NCBI RefSeq assembly: GCF_024519455.1
Contig: NZ_JALJRY010000022.1
Coordinates: 1-64,000 of the forward strand
Source: Streptomyces sp. STR69
GTDB lineage: Bacteria > Actinomycetota > Actinomycetes > Streptomycetales > Streptomycetaceae
Reading direction: 5' to 3'
Length of the DNA stretch: 64,000 nucleotides
Under the pieces are notes generated by a model that was not told the origin of the DNA, made no database searches, and worked only from the letters and a program-made list of their open reading frames with translations. The position numbers and the translations under genes were made by a program. Positions within the stretch are counted from its first letter, which is position 1. The number at the start of each line of letters is the position of its first letter. Shown here one piece after another: positions 33,596 to 42,881 of the stretch.

Positions 33596-35128
33596 ATGGC
33601 TCATCTGCGCCCCAGACGCCGGCTCGCCCTGGCCGTACCGGTCGTGCTGTCGTTGACCGCCTCGCTCGGCTTCCTCCCGTCGACGGCCTCGGCGGTCCCG
33701 AGCACGGAGACCAGCGCGCAGACCGCTGACGCGCCCAACCTTGCGTATGTGGTCAACACTCGGCTGGACCACTGGACGATCAACTCGGTCAAGAAGGCGA
33801 TCAATGCGGCCGGCGGCACCATCGTGGTGACGTACGAGAAGATCGGTGTGATCGTCGTCCACTCGGCGAACCCCGACTTCGGGCCGATCATCCGCAAGGT
33901 GCCCGGTGTGCAGTCGGCCGGTGCCACGCGTACGGCGCCGCTGAGCCTCGCCTCGACGACCGACGAGGGCGCGGTGCAGTACCTCTCCAAGGACCAGGCC
34001 GCGAAGACGGCGAAGGCCTCCGCCGCGGCCGGTGACAGCGAGCCCCTCGAAGCCGACCAGTGGGACCTGCCCGCGATCGGCGCCGACAAGGCCGCGAAGA
34101 TCAACCCGGGCAGCAAGAGCGTGACGGTCGCCGTCATCGATGTCGGCGTCGACGACACCCACCCGGACATCGCCCCGAACTTCTCCGCCTCGCAGTCCGC
34201 CAACTGCGTGGGCGGCAAGGCCGATACGACGTACGGCTCCTGGCGTCCCGTGGACTCCGCCCACTACCACGGCACGCATGTCGCGGGTGAGATCGCCGCC
34301 GCCCGCAACGGCATCGGTGTGGCGGGGGTCGCCCCGGGTGTGAAGGTCGCCGGGATCACGGTGGCCGAGCCGGACTCGACCCAGCTCTTCTACCCGGAGA
34401 GCGTGGTCTGCGCGTTCGTGTTCGCCGCGGATCACGGCGTGGAGATCACCAACAACAGCTACTACGTTGATCCTTGGCTGTACAACTGCATGGACGACCC
34501 CGATCAACGTGCCATCGTCGATGCGGTCAACAGGGCCCAGTTGTACGCGCAGCACAAGGGCACGCTCAATGTCGCGGCGGCCGGCAACTCGAACGACGAC
34601 CTCGACTCCGACGCCCTGGTCGACGCCTCCAGCCCCGACGACTCGACCGCGACGACCCGTACGGTCGACCCGCACGAGTGCTTCGACGTGCCGACCCAGC
34701 TGCCGGGTGTCGTCACGGTGAGCTCGGTCGGCGTCACCAAGGCCAAGTCGTACTTCTCCAGCTACGGCAAGGGCGTGATCGACGTGGCGGCGCCTGGCGG
34801 GGACGCCCGGCAGATCCCGGACACCCCGTCGAAGAACGGCCGCATCCTGTCCACGCTGCCGAACAACACGTACGGCTACCTCCAGGGCACGTCGATGGCG
34901 ACCCCGCACGTCGCCGCCGTGGCCGCGCTGCTCAAGTCCACGCACCCGCACGCCTCTCCGGCCCAGTTGCAGGCGCTGCTGAAGGCCGAGGCGGACAACC
35001 CGGGTTGCCCGACCGACGTGTACGACACCAACGGCGACGGCATCGCGGACGCGACCTGCGTCGGCGGCAAGCGCGTCAACGGCTTCTACGGGTTCGGCAT
35101 CGTCAACGCGCTGCGGGCGGTCAAGTAA
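33596..35128 (+). CDS. Secreted subtilisin-like serine protease (S8)
   Basis: 510 residues. A signal peptide (about 1-33, cleavage near ASA) precedes an inhibitor-like propeptide (about 45-150). The catalytic domain has Asp182 (VIDVGVDDTHPD), His225 (HGTHVAGE) and Ser433 (GTSMATPHVA). A short Cys-containing region near the C-terminus (NPGCPTD, DATCVGG) may form a disulfide. It should act outside the cell in nutrition or development. Related Streptomyces subtilases are developmentally controlled, but no TTA codon is seen here. Confidence 0.95.
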   Translation: MAHLRPRRRLALAVPVVLSLTASLGFLPSTASAVPSTETSAQTADAPNLAYVVNTRLDHWTINSVKKAINAAGGTIVVTYEKIGVIVVHSANPDFGPIIRKVPGVQSAGATRTAPLSLASTTDEGAVQYLSKDQAAKTAKASAAAGDSEPLEADQWDLPAIGADKAAKINPGSKSVTVAVIDVGVDDTHPDIAPNFSASQSANCVGGKADTTYGSWRPVDSAHYHGTHVAGEIAAARNGIGVAGVAPGVKVAGITVAEPDSTQLFYPESVVCAFVFAADHGVEITNNSYYVDPWLYNCMDDPDQRAIVDAVNRAQLYAQHKGTLNVAAAGNSNDDLDSDALVDASSPDDSTATTRTVDPHECFDVPTQLPGVVTVSSVGVTKAKSYFSSYGKGVIDVAAPGGDARQIPDTPSKNGRILSTLPNNTYGYLQGTSMATPHVAAVAALLKSTHPHASPAQLQALLKAEADNPGCPTDVYDTNGDGIADATCVGGKRVNGFYGFGIVNALRAVK

Positions 35129-35203
35129 CCCTTGTCTCTCTGCTGTTGCGGGTCGGGCGGATCTCCGCCCGGCCCGTTTCGGCCGTACGGGATGATGACC
35201 GCC

Positions 35204-35518
35204 ATGGTCGAGCTGAACAAGCGCGAGGACCCCGCCGGACCCGAACCGGTACGTTCCCGGGGGCGGTTGGCGTTCCGCCTCGTGGGCACCGTCGCGATCC
35301 TCCCGGCGTGGTGTCTGGTGAACGTCGCCGCCTGGGGTGCGGTGTTGCTCGTGGGCGACCTGTTGGAGCTGGTCTTCGCGTTCAGCGAGTCGGCCGAGCG
35401 GCGTGCCGCGAAGGTGGCGGACCGGACACTGAGGCGGGTGCGCGTGCTGCCGTCCTGGTGTGTGACCTGGACGGAGCTGCGGCACCGGGGCAATGCCACG
35501 GCCTCCAATATTGATTGA
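35204..35518 (+). CDS. Small membrane protein, unknown function
   Basis: 104 residues with one long hydrophobic stretch (about 25-60, two possible helices) and a basic C-terminal third. I do not recognise a family. Start ATG 35204 is one of three close choices (35192, 35195, 35204). Its stop codon (35516-35518) lies inside the inverted repeat that precedes the CoA-transferase gene. Confidence 0.65.
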   Translation: MVELNKREDPAGPEPVRSRGRLAFRLVGTVAILPAWCLVNVAAWGAVLLVGDLLELVFAFSESAERRAAKVADRTLRRVRVLPSWCVTWTELRHRGNATASNID

Positions 35519-35536
35519 GTCAATACTGCATAGTTC
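35509..35536 (+). promoter_or_regulatory. Operator-like inverted repeat and -10 before the CoA-transferase gene
   Basis: TATTGA-TTGAG-TCAATA (35509-35525) has 6-bp perfect arms and is AT-rich against a very GC-rich background. TAGTTC (35531-35536) may be the -10; the ATG at 35541 follows within 5 nt, so a leaderless or very short leader is expected. The repeat would suit a TetR- or MarR-type repressor; no such gene is adjacent. Confidence 0.5.
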
Positions 35537-35540
35537 AGTC

Positions 35541-36974
35541 ATGACTGACATCAACATGGCGTGGTCGGCACTGGGTGGCGATCCCGCCCTGGTCCCGCGT
35601 ATCTCGACCGTCGCGCGCCGAGGGGCGCTCGAAGCGCGGCTTCCCGTACGGGAGTTGGCGCGGGCCTGCGTGGGAGCGTGCGCGCTGGCCGCCGCCGAGT
35701 TGGGGGCGCGGCGGGCCGGGCGCACGGAGGTGCCCGGGGTGCGGGTGGACGACGGGGCCGTCGCCACGGCGTTCGTCAGTGAGCGGCATCTGCTGATCGA
35801 CGGACGGGCGCCGGTCTCCTTCGCGCCGCTGTCGCGGTTCTGGCGGACGGCCGACGGCTGGGTGCGTACCCACGCGAACTATCCGCACCACCGGGCGCGG
35901 CTGCTGGGCGCGTTGAGGCTGCCGGGGGACGCCTCCGTGGCGGACGTGGCCGACGTGCTCGCCGAACGGTCCGCGTCGGAGGTGGAGGAGACCGTGTACG
36001 GTGCCGGAGGCCTCGCGGTCGCACTGCGGACGGCGGCCGAGTGGGCCGTACACCCGCAGGGTGCCGCGGTGGCCCGGCGGCCTCTCGTCGAGCGCGAGCG
36101 GCTCGACACGGCACACGCGCGTGCTCGTGCGCTGCCGCCGTTGAACGGCGATCCGTTGCTGCCGGCCGCCGGGCTGCGGGTGCTCGATCTGACCCGGGTG
36201 ATCGCGGGCCCGGTCGCCACGCGCACGCTGGCGCTGCTGGGCGCGGACGTGCTGCGCGTGGACGCCCCGAGGTTGCCCGAGGATCCCGACGTGCACGCGG
36301 ACACCGGTTTCGGGAAGCGGTCGACCCGACTGGATCTCGGCGTGGCGGCCGACCGGCGGACCTTCGGGGAACTGCTCGGGCAAGCCGATGTGGTCGTCAC
36401 CGGGTACCGGCCGGGCGCCCTGGACCGGTTCGGCCTCTCCCCCGAGGCGCTGGCCGGCCGCCGGCCCGGCCTGATCGTGGCGCAGTTGTCGGCGTGGGGC
36501 GCGTACGGGCCGTGGGGCGCGCGGCGCGGGTTCGACAGCCTGGTGCAGGTCGCCACCGGTATCGCGGCTGCCGAGGGATCGCCCGAGCGGCCCGGCGCGC
36601 TGCCCGCGCAGGCCCTCGACCACGGGACCGGGTATCTGCTGGCGGCCTCGGCGCTGCGGGCACTGACGGAACAGACGGAGCAGGGTCACGGCCTCGTCCT
36701 GCGACTGGCGCTCGCGCGAACCGCCGCCTGGCTGACGGCAGGAGGAGCGGGCGAAGCGGTGAGCGGGGCCGAGAAGCGAGGGACGGACGGAACGGCGTAC
36801 GGGAGCGAGCGGAGCGGGACGGCGTACAACCAGCCGGATGCCTGGCTGGTCGAGACGGACAGCGGGATCGGGCGGCTGCGGCACGCGCTGTCGCCGGTCT
36901 CCTTCACCGGTGGGCCCGTGAACTGGGCGCGTCCGCCGGGCCGTTGGGGCACGGACCCGGCTCGTTGGGCTTGA
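35541..36974 (+). CDS. CaiB/BaiF-type (family III) CoA-transferase
   Basis: 477 residues. The core block GLRVLDLTRVIAGPVATRTLALLGADVLRVD, followed by KRSTRLDL and DVVVTGYRPGALDRFGLS, is diagnostic of family III CoA-transferases. The N-terminal 200 residues form a second, degenerate copy of the fold, so this is a duplicated, single-chain form. The substrate acid is unknown. It stands alone behind an operator-like repeat; no partner CoA ligase or dehydrogenase is next to it. Confidence 0.88.
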   Translation: MTDINMAWSALGGDPALVPRISTVARRGALEARLPVRELARACVGACALAAAELGARRAGRTEVPGVRVDDGAVATAFVSERHLLIDGRAPVSFAPLSRFWRTADGWVRTHANYPHHRARLLGALRLPGDASVADVADVLAERSASEVEETVYGAGGLAVALRTAAEWAVHPQGAAVARRPLVERERLDTAHARARALPPLNGDPLLPAAGLRVLDLTRVIAGPVATRTLALLGADVLRVDAPRLPEDPDVHADTGFGKRSTRLDLGVAADRRTFGELLGQADVVVTGYRPGALDRFGLSPEALAGRRPGLIVAQLSAWGAYGPWGARRGFDSLVQVATGIAAAEGSPERPGALPAQALDHGTGYLLAASALRALTEQTEQGHGLVLRLALARTAAWLTAGGAGEAVSGAEKRGTDGTAYGSERSGTAYNQPDAWLVETDSGIGRLRHALSPVSFTGGPVNWARPPGRWGTDPARWA

Positions 36975-37074
36975 TCCGGGGGTCGGCCGGAAACCTAACC
37001 ATGAGTGGAATCCGGTTCCGCCAGTCGTTTTGTTGCACTTGCCCGGTTATATGGCGGCTGGTGAAGATCTTGGG

Positions 37075-38085
37075 GTGACCTTGATACGACCGACTGTCGA
37101 AGCGGCCGACACCAGCGGCCCCCGCCGGCGCCCCGGTACGCGCCGGGCCGTCGCCGTACTGGCCCTGGTGCTGCTCGCCGCGCTGATCCCGCTGCTCGGC
37201 CCGTCCGCCGCGCTGCACGGCACCGGGGAGGCCGCCGCGCCCGGTGTCGGCGGCATCGCGCTGCTGCGGGCGGTGCTGTTCGGCGCGCTGTGCGTGCCGC
37301 TGGGCGAGTTGTTCGTGAACCGGCTGGCGCGCACCGTGCCCGGTGCTCCCCCGAACGGCCCCGGGAGTTGGGCCCTGTACGCGGCCGGTGCCGGATTCGT
37401 CGCCGCGCTGGGGCTCGCGTCGGTCGTGGCGACGGGCAATCTGGTGCCGCACAGCCTCGCCGAGATCGATGTCGGCGGCCTCTACCAGTCCCGCGACGGC
37501 AAGCTGGCGCTCCTGGAGGTCAACGCGTTCGCCGTGGCGGCCCTGTGCGCCCGGTCGCGCCGACCCGCCGCACAGGTGTGGCCCCTTGCCGCCGTGGTCC
37601 TCGCGGAGGCGCTGCGCGCGCACCCGGTGGGCGAGCACAGCCCGCTGGTCGGCTCGGAGCTGACCGCGGTGCATCTGACGTGCGCGGCACTGTGGGTCGG
37701 CGGGCTGCTGCACGTACTGCGGACCTTGCGGCAGTGGCGGGAGGCCGAGGCGGGCGCCGCGTTGTTGGGCCTCTACGCGCGCGTGGCCGCTGTGCTGCTC
37801 GCCGCGATCACCGCCACGGGGGTGTGGAGTTCGCTGCGCAGGATGCCGGCCGGCACGATCCTGGACCAGCTGACGACGACGGCGTACGGGCGCACCCTGC
37901 TCGCCAAAGTACTGCTCGTCGCCACCGTCGCCGTACTCGCGCTGTGGGCGCGCCACCGGCTGCGGCGGGCCACCGATCCGTTGGCCGCCTGCTCACCCGC
38001 GCGGGCCGAGGTCGTCGTCCTGGGGGTGGTGGTCGTGATCTCCGGACTGTTGACCGCCCTACCGGTGCCGATCCGCTGGCATTGA
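37075..38085 (+). CDS. CopD-family copper-resistance membrane protein
   Basis: 336 residues with about eight hydrophobic segments. The second half (ELTAVHLTCAALWVGGLLHVL and ARVAAVLLAAITATGVW) matches the CopD domain, which is linked to copper uptake or resistance. Conserved His residues in the membrane part are compatible with copper binding. GTG 37075 is the most likely start; the same frame is open from 37030. It has no CopC domain and no CopC gene beside it. Confidence 0.82.
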   Translation: MTLIRPTVEAADTSGPRRRPGTRRAVAVLALVLLAALIPLLGPSAALHGTGEAAAPGVGGIALLRAVLFGALCVPLGELFVNRLARTVPGAPPNGPGSWALYAAGAGFVAALGLASVVATGNLVPHSLAEIDVGGLYQSRDGKLALLEVNAFAVAALCARSRRPAAQVWPLAAVVLAEALRAHPVGEHSPLVGSELTAVHLTCAALWVGGLLHVLRTLRQWREAEAGAALLGLYARVAAVLLAAITATGVWSSLRRMPAGTILDQLTTTAYGRTLLAKVLLVATVAVLALWARHRLRRATDPLAACSPARAEVVVLGVVVVISGLLTALPVPIRWH

Positions 38086-38132
38086 CCGACTCCAGTGTTG
38101 ACCGGCACCGACATTGATCAACTCGGCATCGA

Positions 38133-39179
38133 TCAACTGTTGACGACCAGGACCTTCAGGGCCGTGCGCTCGTCCATCGCCTTGTAGCCGTCGGGTACGC
38201 CCTCCAGGCCGACCGTCAGGTCGAAGACGGGCGAGGGATCGATGGCGCCGTCCAGGATGTCGGGCAGCAGTTCCGGGATGTACGCGCGGACCGGCGCGAC
38301 TCCGCCGCGCAGCGCGATGTTCCGGTCGAACATGACCCCGAGGTCGAGGCCGGTGCCGCTGCCGTGCGGCACGCCTACGAAGCCGATGGCGCCGCCGTCG
38401 CGCGTGATGTTGACGGCCGTACGCATGGACTGCTCGGTGCCGACCGCCTCGACGACGGAGTGCGCGCCCTGGCCGCGGGTGAGTTCGCGGACTGCCTCGA
38501 CGGCGGCCTCGCCGCGTTCGGCGACGACGTCGGTGGCGCCGAAGTCGCGCGCGATGGCCGTGCGGGCCTCGTGGCGGCCCAGGGCGATGATCCGTTCGGC
38601 GCCGAGGCGCCTGGCGGCGAGCACGGCGCACAGGCCGACCGCTCCGTCACCCACGACGGCGACGGTGGCACCCTTGCGGGCGCCCGCTCCGAGGGCCGCG
38701 TGGTGACCGGTGCCCATGACGTCCGACAGGGTCAGCAGCGCGGACAGCAGGTGGTCGTCGGAGGCCGCCTCCTTGGGGAGTCGTACGAGCGTGCCGTCGG
38801 CGAAGGGGACGCGCACCGCCTCGCCCTGGCCGCCGTCGTAGCCCACGGCGCCCCAGAAGCCGCCGTGCACGCAGGAGGTGGTGAGGCCCTCGCGGCAGTA
38901 CGCGCAGACGCCGTCGGACCACATGAAGGGCGCGACCACGAGGTCACCGGCCTTGACGCCGCTCACCTCGGAGCCGGTCTCCTCCACGATCCCGAGGAAC
39001 TCGTGTCCGATCCGCTGCCCCGGCTGCCGGACCGACTCGCCGCGGTACGCCCACAGGTCGCTGCCGCAGATGCAGGCGCGCAGCACCCGGACCACGGCGT
39101 CGGTGGGCAACTGCACCATGGGCTCGGGCACGTCCTCCACGCGCATGTCGAACGGGGCGTGGATGGTGGTGGCGCGCAT
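38133..39179 (-). CDS. Zinc-dependent medium-chain dehydrogenase
   Basis: 348 residues of the alcohol dehydrogenase (MDR) superfamily. Catalytic zinc ligands are Cys38 (ICGSD) and His59-Glu60 (GHEF). Structural-zinc Cys92, Cys95 and Cys103 are present but a fourth Cys is not evident. The coenzyme motif is VGDGAVGL, and the following acidic position is replaced by GRHE, which favours NADP. It is the last gene of a three-gene leftward operon with a sterol-desaturase-like oxidase and a lysoplasmalogenase, 42 nt behind the latter. AAGGACC precedes ATG 39179. Confidence 0.92.
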   Translation of the reverse strand: MRATTIHAPFDMRVEDVPEPMVQLPTDAVVRVLRACICGSDLWAYRGESVRQPGQRIGHEFLGIVEETGSEVSGVKAGDLVVAPFMWSDGVCAYCREGLTTSCVHGGFWGAVGYDGGQGEAVRVPFADGTLVRLPKEAASDDHLLSALLTLSDVMGTGHHAALGAGARKGATVAVVGDGAVGLCAVLAARRLGAERIIALGRHEARTAIARDFGATDVVAERGEAAVEAVRELTRGQGAHSVVEAVGTEQSMRTAVNITRDGGAIGFVGVPHGSGTGLDLGVMFDRNIALRGGVAPVRAYIPELLPDILDGAIDPSPVFDLTVGLEGVPDGYKAMDERTALKVLVVNS

Positions 39180-39221
39180 GGCGAGGGTCCTTCTCGTCGC
39201 TGGTCTGCTGGTGCGGTGCGC

Positions 39222-39887
39222 TCAGGGGGTGGTCGAGCGCACTTCACGGTACGCCGCCGCCGGTGCTGGCCGCGCATCGAGGGCGCCCCGGACCAGCAGG
39301 AACTGTGCCGCCGCATAGGTCAGCATGATCCAGAAGTCGGGCACGGGCAGCTGCGGCCAGTCGGCGACGCCGGTCGCGATGAGAGTGTCGGAGAGCATGA
39401 AGAGCGCCCCGCCGAGCCCGGCGACCGGGCCGAGCCTGGTGGCCGCGGTGTACGCCATGGCGGTCAGGAGGGCGCTGTAGCAGGCGACGGGGACACGGAG
39501 GCCGGTCGGCAGGCCGGGCCACAGCAGGACGACCAGGGTGACGAGGGCGACGGCGTAGCCGACGGCGAGCAGACCCGCACGCGCGCGTGGCGGACCGTGG
39601 CGCCGGAACAGGACGAGGTAGCAGACGTGGCCGGCGGCGAAGGAGGCCATCCCGGCCATGAAGGCGGGGTCGGTGTCGGAGAGCAGCAGGACGTCGCCGC
39701 CCCAGCCGCACAACAGGGCGGCGACCAGGAGCCGAGGGCCGCCCGCGCGGGCGGCGAACGCGGCGAGCAGCGGCATGAGCAGCGGCTTGGTGACCAGATG
39801 GCCGGCGCGGAAGCCCGCGGCGAGGGAGACGAGGTCGAGGACCGTGGCGAGGACGAAGGCAGCCGGCAGCGCCCGGGACGTTCTCAC
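39222..39887 (-). CDS. Lysoplasmalogenase (YhhN/TMEM86 family)
   Basis: 221 residues with about eight membrane helices. The GWGGDVLLL, SFAAGHVCYLVLF and GALFMLSDTLIA blocks are the family signature, including the conserved Asp residues of the active site. Family members hydrolyse the vinyl-ether bond of lysoplasmalogens, releasing a fatty aldehyde. The GTG start overlaps the stop of the upstream desaturase-like gene (39884-39887), so the two are translationally coupled. Confidence 0.9.
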   Translation of the reverse strand: MRTSRALPAAFVLATVLDLVSLAAGFRAGHLVTKPLLMPLLAAFAARAGGPRLLVAALLCGWGGDVLLLSDTDPAFMAGMASFAAGHVCYLVLFRRHGPPRARAGLLAVGYAVALVTLVVLLWPGLPTGLRVPVACYSALLTAMAYTAATRLGPVAGLGGALFMLSDTLIATGVADWPQLPVPDFWIMLTYAAAQFLLVRGALDARPAPAAAYREVRSTTP

Positions 39888-40750
39888 GCGGCCACGGACT
39901 CCTCGGTCTGTTCCACCGTGGCCGCCGGCTGCCAGCCCGGTCCCCGGAACACCCGCCCCGCGCGCTCGCGCCAACCGGTCGCCGCCTTCAGGTCCTTGGC
40001 GATGGCGACGTACTCATGGGTGGCGACCTTGATCGGGTTGAACGTGTTGATGTTCTTCGTCAACCCATAGACGGGCCGATCGACTTCGGGGACGAACGAC
40101 CCGAAGAGCCGGTCCCAGACGATCAGGATGCCGCCGAAGTTGCGGTCCAGATAGCCGCCCTGGGACGCGTGGTGGACCCGGTGGTGGGACGGCGTGTTGA
40201 AGACGAACTCAAACCAGCGGGGCATCTTGTCGATGCGCTCGGTGTGGATCCAGAACTGGTAGACGAGGTTCACCGAGGAGCAGAAAGCCAGCGCGGCGGG
40301 ATGCACGCCCAGGGCGACGAGCGGGATGTAGAACGGCCACACCGTGAGGGTCGTCCAGGGCTGGCGCAGGGCCGTCGTGAGGTTGAACCTGCGGCTGGAG
40401 TGGTGGACGACGTGACAGGCCCAGAGGATGCGGATCACGTGGTGGCCGCGGTGGGACCAGTAGTAGAAGAAGTCCTGCCCGAGCAGCATCAGCGGGACCG
40501 TCCACCACAGCACGGGCACGCGCAGCGGCGTGAGTTCGTAGATCGCGGTGTAGATCGCGACGATCGGGATCTTCCAGAGGAAGTCGAAGACGAGGCTCCC
40601 GAGCCCCATGCCGACGCTCGTGGCGGCGTCCTTGGCCTCGTAGCCCGCCGCGTCCTCGTCGGGGTGGACGCGCACGCTGATCATCTCGATCACGGTGAGC
40701 AGCACGAAGGCGGGTATCGACCAGAGCACGGCATCGGGCAGGTTCGGCAT
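39884..40750 (-). CDS. Sterol desaturase/fatty acid hydroxylase superfamily protein
   Basis: About 288 residues, membrane-bound, non-haem di-iron oxidase. The His clusters are complete: HRGHH, HVVHH and SHHRVHH, with another His in WIHTERI. The spacing resembles the branch that includes animal alkylglycerol monooxygenase, which cleaves ether lipids to aldehydes. ATG 40750 was chosen because TACGGT ends seven nt upstream (leaderless mRNA); GTG 40780 would add ten residues. It is the first gene of the operon with YhhN and the zinc dehydrogenase. Confidence 0.9.
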   Translation of the reverse strand: MPNLPDAVLWSIPAFVLLTVIEMISVRVHPDEDAAGYEAKDAATSVGMGLGSLVFDFLWKIPIVAIYTAIYELTPLRVPVLWWTVPLMLLGQDFFYYWSHRGHHVIRILWACHVVHHSSRRFNLTTALRQPWTTLTVWPFYIPLVALGVHPAALAFCSSVNLVYQFWIHTERIDKMPRWFEFVFNTPSHHRVHHASQGGYLDRNFGGILIVWDRLFGSFVPEVDRPVYGLTKNINTFNPIKVATHEYVAIAKDLKAATGWRERAGRVFRGPGWQPAATVEQTEESVAA

Positions 40751-40876
40751 GGGTGAACCGTAGGACCGCGAATCGGCCACGACTAGACGTTGTTACCCAC
40801 AAGTATTTCCTGGGGTACGCGCTTGCTTGTTGGCGATCTCCGCCAACGGGCCTGCCGCGCCCGGGCTGTGGGCCCG

Positions 40877-41599
40877 CTACACCCCCACCGCCCCCAGCAG
40901 CGCCCCCGCCGCATAGGTGACCCCCATCGCGAGTGCCCCGCCCATCACGTTCCGCAGCATCGCCGGCCTCGTGTCCGCCGCGCCGAGCCGTGCGCTGCCC
41001 CAGCCCGTCAGGAGCAGTGCGGCCAGCGACGACACCACGGTGACGCCGAGCCGCCAGTCGGCCGGAGGCAGGACGATCGCCAGCAGCGGCAGCAGCGCGC
41101 CGACCGTGAAGGACAGGAAGCTCGCCCAGGCCGCGTGCCAGGGATTGGTGAGGTCGTCGGGGTCGATGTTGAGCTCCACGCGCGCGTGGGCGCGCAGCGC
41201 GTCGCGTTCCGTGAGCTGGGCCGCTGCCTCCATGGCCACCTCACGGGACAGACCGCGGTCCTGGAGAAGTCCGGTCAACTCCTCCAGTTCGGCCTCCGGT
41301 TGCTCCCTCAACTCTCGCTTCTCCAAGGCCAGGGCGGCCTTCTCCGAGTCGCGCTGGGTGGAGACCGACACATACTCCCCCGCCGCCATCGACATGGAGC
41401 CGGCGAGGAGACCCGCCAGGCCTGCCGTCAGCAGTGCCGAGCGGTCGTCCGTGGCGCCGGCCACGCCGACGACGAGCCCCGCGGTGGACACGATGCCGTC
41501 GTTGGCGCCGAGGACCGCGGCCCGCAGCCAGTTCAGCCGCGAGCCCAGCGTGCCCTCGTGGGCCTCGTCATGGCTCTGGTCGTTGCTCGGTTCCGTCAC
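40877..41599 (-). CDS. VIT1/CCC1-family iron/manganese transporter
   Basis: 240 residues with five membrane helices. NWLRAAVLGANDGIVSTAGLV and SMAAGEYVSVSTQRDSE are the family signatures, with a cytosolic acidic helical region (about 85-150) that binds metal in relatives. It probably exports or stores iron or manganese. The start is GTG 41599 with a weak ribosome site. It lies 25 nt behind an amidohydrolase operon on the same strand and could be read through from it. Confidence 0.9.
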   Translation of the reverse strand: MTEPSNDQSHDEAHEGTLGSRLNWLRAAVLGANDGIVSTAGLVVGVAGATDDRSALLTAGLAGLLAGSMSMAAGEYVSVSTQRDSEKAALALEKRELREQPEAELEELTGLLQDRGLSREVAMEAAAQLTERDALRAHARVELNIDPDDLTNPWHAAWASFLSFTVGALLPLLAIVLPPADWRLGVTVVSSLAALLLTGWGSARLGAADTRPAMLRNVMGGALAMGVTYAAGALLGAVGV

Positions 41600-41624
41600 A
41601 CCGCGAAGGATCCCACCACCGGCC

Positions 41625-42881
41625 TCACCACACCCGTACCGACGCCCCCCGGGCGAACACCGGGCTCGTGGCGTCCGCCGGCGGTTCGGCGAGCGGCTCC
41701 GCGATCTCGGTCACCGTGGGGCCGACCTTCGCCGCGATCGGGTCCAGGAGGTCCAGGTCGAAGCCGTACACGCGGGCCGCGTTGCCGCCGAGCATGGCGG
41801 CGACCTCGTCGCTCGGCACGCGCGCGTACGCGAAACGCAGGCCCTCCCTGGAGTACGGATAAGTGCCCTCGTCGTGCGGGTAGTCGCTGCCCCACATGAT
41901 CTTCTCGATGCCGATGCGGTCGCGCAGGGGCACCTCGTGCGGGCGCATGAAACTGGCGCCCACGAAGCAGTTGTCGCGCCAGACCTCCGACGGCCCCTTG
42001 CCCATGGAGGCGGCGAGCCCCGCGCCGAACTTGGACTCCGCGGTGGACGCCTTCGCAGCCGCCGCGACCAGGCGCCCGTGGTAGTAGTCCAGCATGTCGA
42101 GCACCCCGGGTATCCAGCCGGAACCCTGCTCGGTCAGCACCAGTTTCAGGTCCGGGTGGCGGCGGAAGGCACCGCCGAAGATCAGGTGCCACAGGGCGCG
42201 GTGCGAGAACCAGGTCGTCTCGACCATGAACACCGCGCGGGCGGCCGGTTCGTCGCCGAGGGGCGGGGCGGCCGAGCCCGCGTGGTGGTTGACGGGCACG
42301 CCGAGTTCCGCGCACACGGCCCAGATCGGGTCGTACGTCGACGAGTAAAGCTCCGGCAGCCCCGAGCCCGGTGGAGTACCGGGGAGCAACAGGCCGCCCC
42401 TGAGGCCCGCTTCGACCGCCCGGCGGATCTCCTTGACGGCCTCCTGGACGTCGTTCAGGAGGATCTGGAAGACACCCGCCCGCCGGCCCGGCGCAGCCGC
42501 GCAGAAGTCCGCAAGCCAGCGGTTGTGGGCGCGCAGGCCGGCCCAGCGGCGCTCGAACTCCTCGGCCGTCGGCGCGGGCGCCATCAGGGAGCCGGACGGG
42601 AAGAACGGCGGGATGGTGTTCGGGAAGACGACCTCGGCGACGATCCCGTCCTGCTCCAGCTCCGCGATCCGCCGCGCGGAGTTCCAGTTCTTGTCGGCGG
42701 TGTCGGCGACCAGGTCCTCGTACGGGTTGACGTACGTGGCCGCCCACGCGTCGAACTCGTCGTGGTAGCGCTTCTCCAAGTAGGGCCGGTAGTCGAGGAG
42801 ATCGGCGCCCGCGTGGCAGTCGGCCGAGATGACCGTGTACCGGTCCTCGCTCGCGGGCCTCATGGGGTCTGTGGCACTCAT
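41625..42881 (-). CDS. Amidohydrolase family protein (ACMSD-like), second copy
   Basis: 418 residues of the amidohydrolase_2 type. The N-terminal ISADCHAG carries an Asp-x-His-like metal motif; NHHAG and the C-terminal IMWGSDYPHDEGTYP supply further metal ligands. Relatives are decarboxylases or hydrolases of aromatic-ring breakdown products. It is clearly related to the upstream gene at 42878, so the pair arose by duplication, and its ATG overlaps that gene's stop (42878-42881). The two proteins may form a heteromer or act on different substrates. Confidence 0.9.
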   Translation of the reverse strand: MSATDPMRPASEDRYTVISADCHAGADLLDYRPYLEKRYHDEFDAWAATYVNPYEDLVADTADKNWNSARRIAELEQDGIVAEVVFPNTIPPFFPSGSLMAPAPTAEEFERRWAGLRAHNRWLADFCAAAPGRRAGVFQILLNDVQEAVKEIRRAVEAGLRGGLLLPGTPPGSGLPELYSSTYDPIWAVCAELGVPVNHHAGSAAPPLGDEPAARAVFMVETTWFSHRALWHLIFGGAFRRHPDLKLVLTEQGSGWIPGVLDMLDYYHGRLVAAAAKASTAESKFGAGLAASMGKGPSEVWRDNCFVGASFMRPHEVPLRDRIGIEKIMWGSDYPHDEGTYPYSREGLRFAYARVPSDEVAAMLGGNAARVYGFDLDLLDPIAAKVGPTVTEIAEPLAEPPADATSPVFARGASVRVW

